In this document: piece after piece, positions 5,891 to 6,849 of the stretch
How positions within the stretch are numbered: the stretch's first letter is position 1
Layout of the letters: every line of letters begins with the position of its first letter
Assembly: GCA_013331015.1 (NCBI GenBank)
Contig: DUHF01000213.1
Location: 1 to 6,849 of the forward strand
Direction: 5' to 3'
Length of the DNA: 6,849 bases
From: Methanoregula sp.
Lineage (GTDB): Archaea > Halobacteriota > Methanomicrobia > Methanomicrobiales > Methanospirillaceae
Position numbers and translations under genes: made by a program
Notes under the pieces: model-generated
What the model was told of the DNA's origin: nothing
What the model saw: the letters and a program-made list of their open reading frames with translations, nothing else
Databases searched by the model: none

Positions 5891-5968
5891 CAGGCCGGTC
5901 CCTGCCAGCAGCAGACGACAGGGGGCTGGGTGATGCGAATGCCCGCCCCCGTTTTTCCCCCCTCGTGT

Positions 5969-6238
5969 TCAGGTGATCCTGAACCCGCAGGTTGGATTCC
6001 TGCTGCAGTTCCGGCACACCGCAAGGATGATCTCGCAGCGGGCACAGTCCGGCTTCTTCTCAATCTGGCACCGGTCGCAGTCCGGTTCGGGCAGATCCCC
6101 GGACGAGTCTTCCCCGTCCTCCGTTCCCGGGCATGCCCCCCGCTTCTTGAACTCGTCAACGCACGCGGAGCAGATGGCATCGAGGCAGGACCCGCACTCC
6201 TCCCGCAATGGTTCGCAGCCCCAGTCAAGGTACGTCAT
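5969..6238 (-). CDS. 89-residue cysteine-rich CxxC protein, probably metal-binding
   Basis: Thirteen of 89 residues are cysteine: 8, 15, 18, 23, 26, 36, 54, 57, 65, 68, 75, 78 and 84. Ten of these form five CxxC pairs (CGSC, CSAC, CDRC, CARC, CRNC). An acidic linker at about 38-53 (GTEDGEDSSGDLPEPD) divides two cysteine clusters, so two zinc- or iron-sulfur-binding modules are likely. There is no signal sequence or membrane segment, so the protein should be cytosolic, unlike the anchored small proteins nearby. The pairs do not fit ferredoxin spacing (CxxCxxC), and zinc-ribbon-like folds are more likely. I do not recognise a named family. The start MTYLDWGCEPL has no good ribosome site; a possible TATA-like GATATAC lies at 6284-6290. 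It is read towards the OsmC gene, in the opposite direction. Confidence 0.75.
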   Translation of the reverse strand: MTYLDWGCEPLREECGSCLDAICSACVDEFKKRGACPGTEDGEDSSGDLPEPDCDRCQIEKKPDCARCEIILAVCRNCSRNPTCGFRIT

Positions 6239-6348
6239 GATGGTATCCCGTCTTTGGTGTTGTAGAGAAAAAATGGTTGCCGGGTATATCTGCTCCGGCA
6301 GTTTCGGTGCAGAACTCCCTGCCGTAGCTGAAATTCTTTAGATATGCC

Positions 6349-6354
6349 AAAAAA
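6349..6354 (-). terminator. T6 tract after the 93-residue small Cys gene
   Basis: Six T on the minus strand, 17 bases beyond the TGA of the gene at 6372-6653, look like an archaeal stop signal. This separates that gene from the CxxC protein downstream. Confidence 0.4.
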
Positions 6355-6371
6355 CCATGGGAGAGTATTGT

Positions 6372-6653
6372 TCAGCACCCGGCCTGGCAGGCCCGGTATG
6401 TCACCCAACACTCCATTTCACAGTAATAATCATCATTGAACATTCCGCCCGTGCACGTGCTTTTGCAACTTGCGAGCTCCTGGTCGCAGGTACAGGAACC
6501 CCCGGGTGAGAAGAGATTCTCCGGCGCCTGCACCGCATTCTGCTGCGGCAGGTCAATGGCGAAATAATGGACCCCGGCAACAAACGTGCCGGCGATTGCA
6601 AGACATACGATGAACAGGACGAGTCCTGCGAGGGGTGATTGTGTGTCTGACAT
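6372..6653 (-). CDS. Small membrane-anchored protein with eight exported cysteines (member B)
   Basis: The 93-residue product begins MSDTQSPLAG, has one membrane helix at about 9-28 and then FAIDLPQQ. Its exported tail carries Cys54, 56, 63, 67, 78, 82, 89 and 93, spaced C-x-C-x6-C-x3-C, x10, C-x3-C-x6-C-x3-C, and the last cysteine is the C-terminal residue. Member A at 4766-5053 has the same plan and a near-identical anchor. The acidic, aromatic loop between the units (FNDDYY) is its own. A Shine-Dalgarno AGGAGT seven bases before the ATG and a TATA box 51 bases upstream make expression very likely. Its own promoter and T-tract suggest a single-gene transcript. No catalytic motif or known family is seen. 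The cysteines could form disulfides outside the cell or hold a metal or cofactor. Existence is near certain; function unknown. Confidence 0.85.
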   Translation of the reverse strand: MSDTQSPLAGLVLFIVCLAIAGTFVAGVHYFAIDLPQQNAVQAPENLFSPGGSCTCDQELASCKSTCTGGMFNDDYYCEMECWVTYRACQAGC

Positions 6654-6660
6654 TTAATAA

Positions 6661-6666
6661 ACTCCT
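6661..6666 (-). promoter_or_regulatory. Shine-Dalgarno AGGAGT of member B
   Basis: AGGAGT on the minus strand is seven bases before ATG 6653 and fixes that start. Confidence 0.75.
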
Positions 6667-6703
6667 GACGAACAAGTCGCTATCCCATGGTTTTGAGTGA
6701 AGG

Positions 6704-6711
6704 ATATAAAA
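6704..6711 (-). promoter_or_regulatory. Archaeal TATA box of member B
   Basis: TTTTATAT on the minus strand is a strong archaeal TATA match. Transcription should start about 25 bases on, near 6680, giving a leader of some 27 bases that contains the Shine-Dalgarno site. It is the best promoter in the window. Confidence 0.7.
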
Positions 6712-6760
6712 GCGCTGGGTTGTTGGAAAAAATGCGGGGGAAATTTTCCCGGTATACCTG

Positions 6761-6767
6761 AAAAAAA
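6761..6767 (-). terminator. T7 tract after the gene at the right edge
   Basis: Seven T on the minus strand, 31 bases after the TAA of the edge gene, likely end its transcript before the member B promoter. Confidence 0.45.
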
Positions 6768-6798
6768 GCAATGGTTTTTTGGATGAGATTATGCCGGT

Positions 6799-6849
6799 TT
6801 AACACTTACTCACACACGTGTGGTATTCAGCCGTACACTGGTTTTCGCA
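6799..6849 (-). CDS. C-terminal end of a fourth small Cys protein (member D), partial
   Basis: The last 16 codons before TAA on the minus strand read CENQCTAEYHTCVSKC. This is exactly one C-x3-C-x6-C-x3-C unit with cysteine as the final residue, as in member B. It closely matches a unit of member A (CAPAYHICISGC, beside CTAEYHTCVSKC here). The rest of the gene lies beyond the window, so its anchor cannot be checked. A following T7 tract and the same strand as members A and B support a real gene. Confidence 0.7.
   Translation of the reverse strand, partial: CENQCTAEYHTCVSKC

Noticed and set aside
5714..6265. 183-codon plus-strand frame after the OsmC gene
   Set aside because: It lies antisense to the CxxC protein and shows no ribosome site or domain; the minus strand has the regular cysteine pattern.
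6372..6653. Classification as a CHCH (twin CX9C) or small Tim-type (twin CX3C with long spacing) protein
   Set aside because: The spacing differs (x3, x6, x3) and the protein has an N-terminal anchor; the likeness is only in principle.
1..6849. tRNA, rRNA, CRISPR arrays, insertion sequences or integrase sites
   Set aside because: I saw no cloverleaf, no regularly spaced repeats, no transposase motif and no terminal inverted repeats on either strand.

Overview
The window looks like chromosomal DNA of a methanogenic archaeon, most likely of the order Methanomicrobiales (Methanoregula-like). The reasons are moderately high GC with strong codon bias, archaeal TATA boxes, T-tract termination signals, a PAS histidine kinase of the archaeal 'TRHDIKNQL' type, and a secreted protein built from Stig1-like cysteine modules, which are typical of these genomes. 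The assignment is inferred from gene style; no marker gene settles it.

Layout. Positions 1-1335 (+) hold the 3' part of a membrane PAS sensor histidine kinase; its start lies outside the window. Positions 1336-2099 hold no intact gene. They contain two unequal remnants of the 3' end of one gene, probably an orotidine-phosphate decarboxylase/hexulose-phosphate synthase (HUMPS) family enzyme. Between the remnants lies a frameshifted gene for a small exported protein, and several T-tracts are scattered through the stretch. Positions 2100-3752 (-) encode a 550-residue exported, Pro/Thr-linked protein with nine cysteine modules. Positions 3824-4498 (-) encode a six-helix membrane protein. Positions 4623-5053 (-) hold two small genes overlapping by ATGA. 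Position 5246-5701 (+) is an OsmC-family thiol protein, apparently leaderless. Positions 5969-6238 (-) encode an 89-residue cytosolic protein with 13 cysteines. Position 6372-6653 (-) and the right edge (-) hold two more small cysteine-rich genes.

Main observation. Four small minus-strand genes in the last 2.2 kb belong to one family. The two complete full-length members have a near-identical N-terminal membrane segment followed by a short exported domain with eight cysteines in two units of C-x3-C-x6-C-x3-C (one first pair is C-x-C). One member is a 48-residue anchor without the cysteine tail; it is coupled to its neighbour by an ATGA overlap. The fourth is only visible as its final C-x3-C-x6-C-x3-C-stop at the window edge. 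On a helix this spacing puts all four cysteines on one face, so a membrane-tethered helical hairpin closed by a ladder of disulfides, or a metal- or cofactor-binding site, is a reasonable hypothesis. An OsmC thiol protein, a cytosolic CxxC protein and a large exported cysteine-module protein lie close by, so the window reads as a cysteine-rich island. Whether these genes work together is not shown by the sequence.
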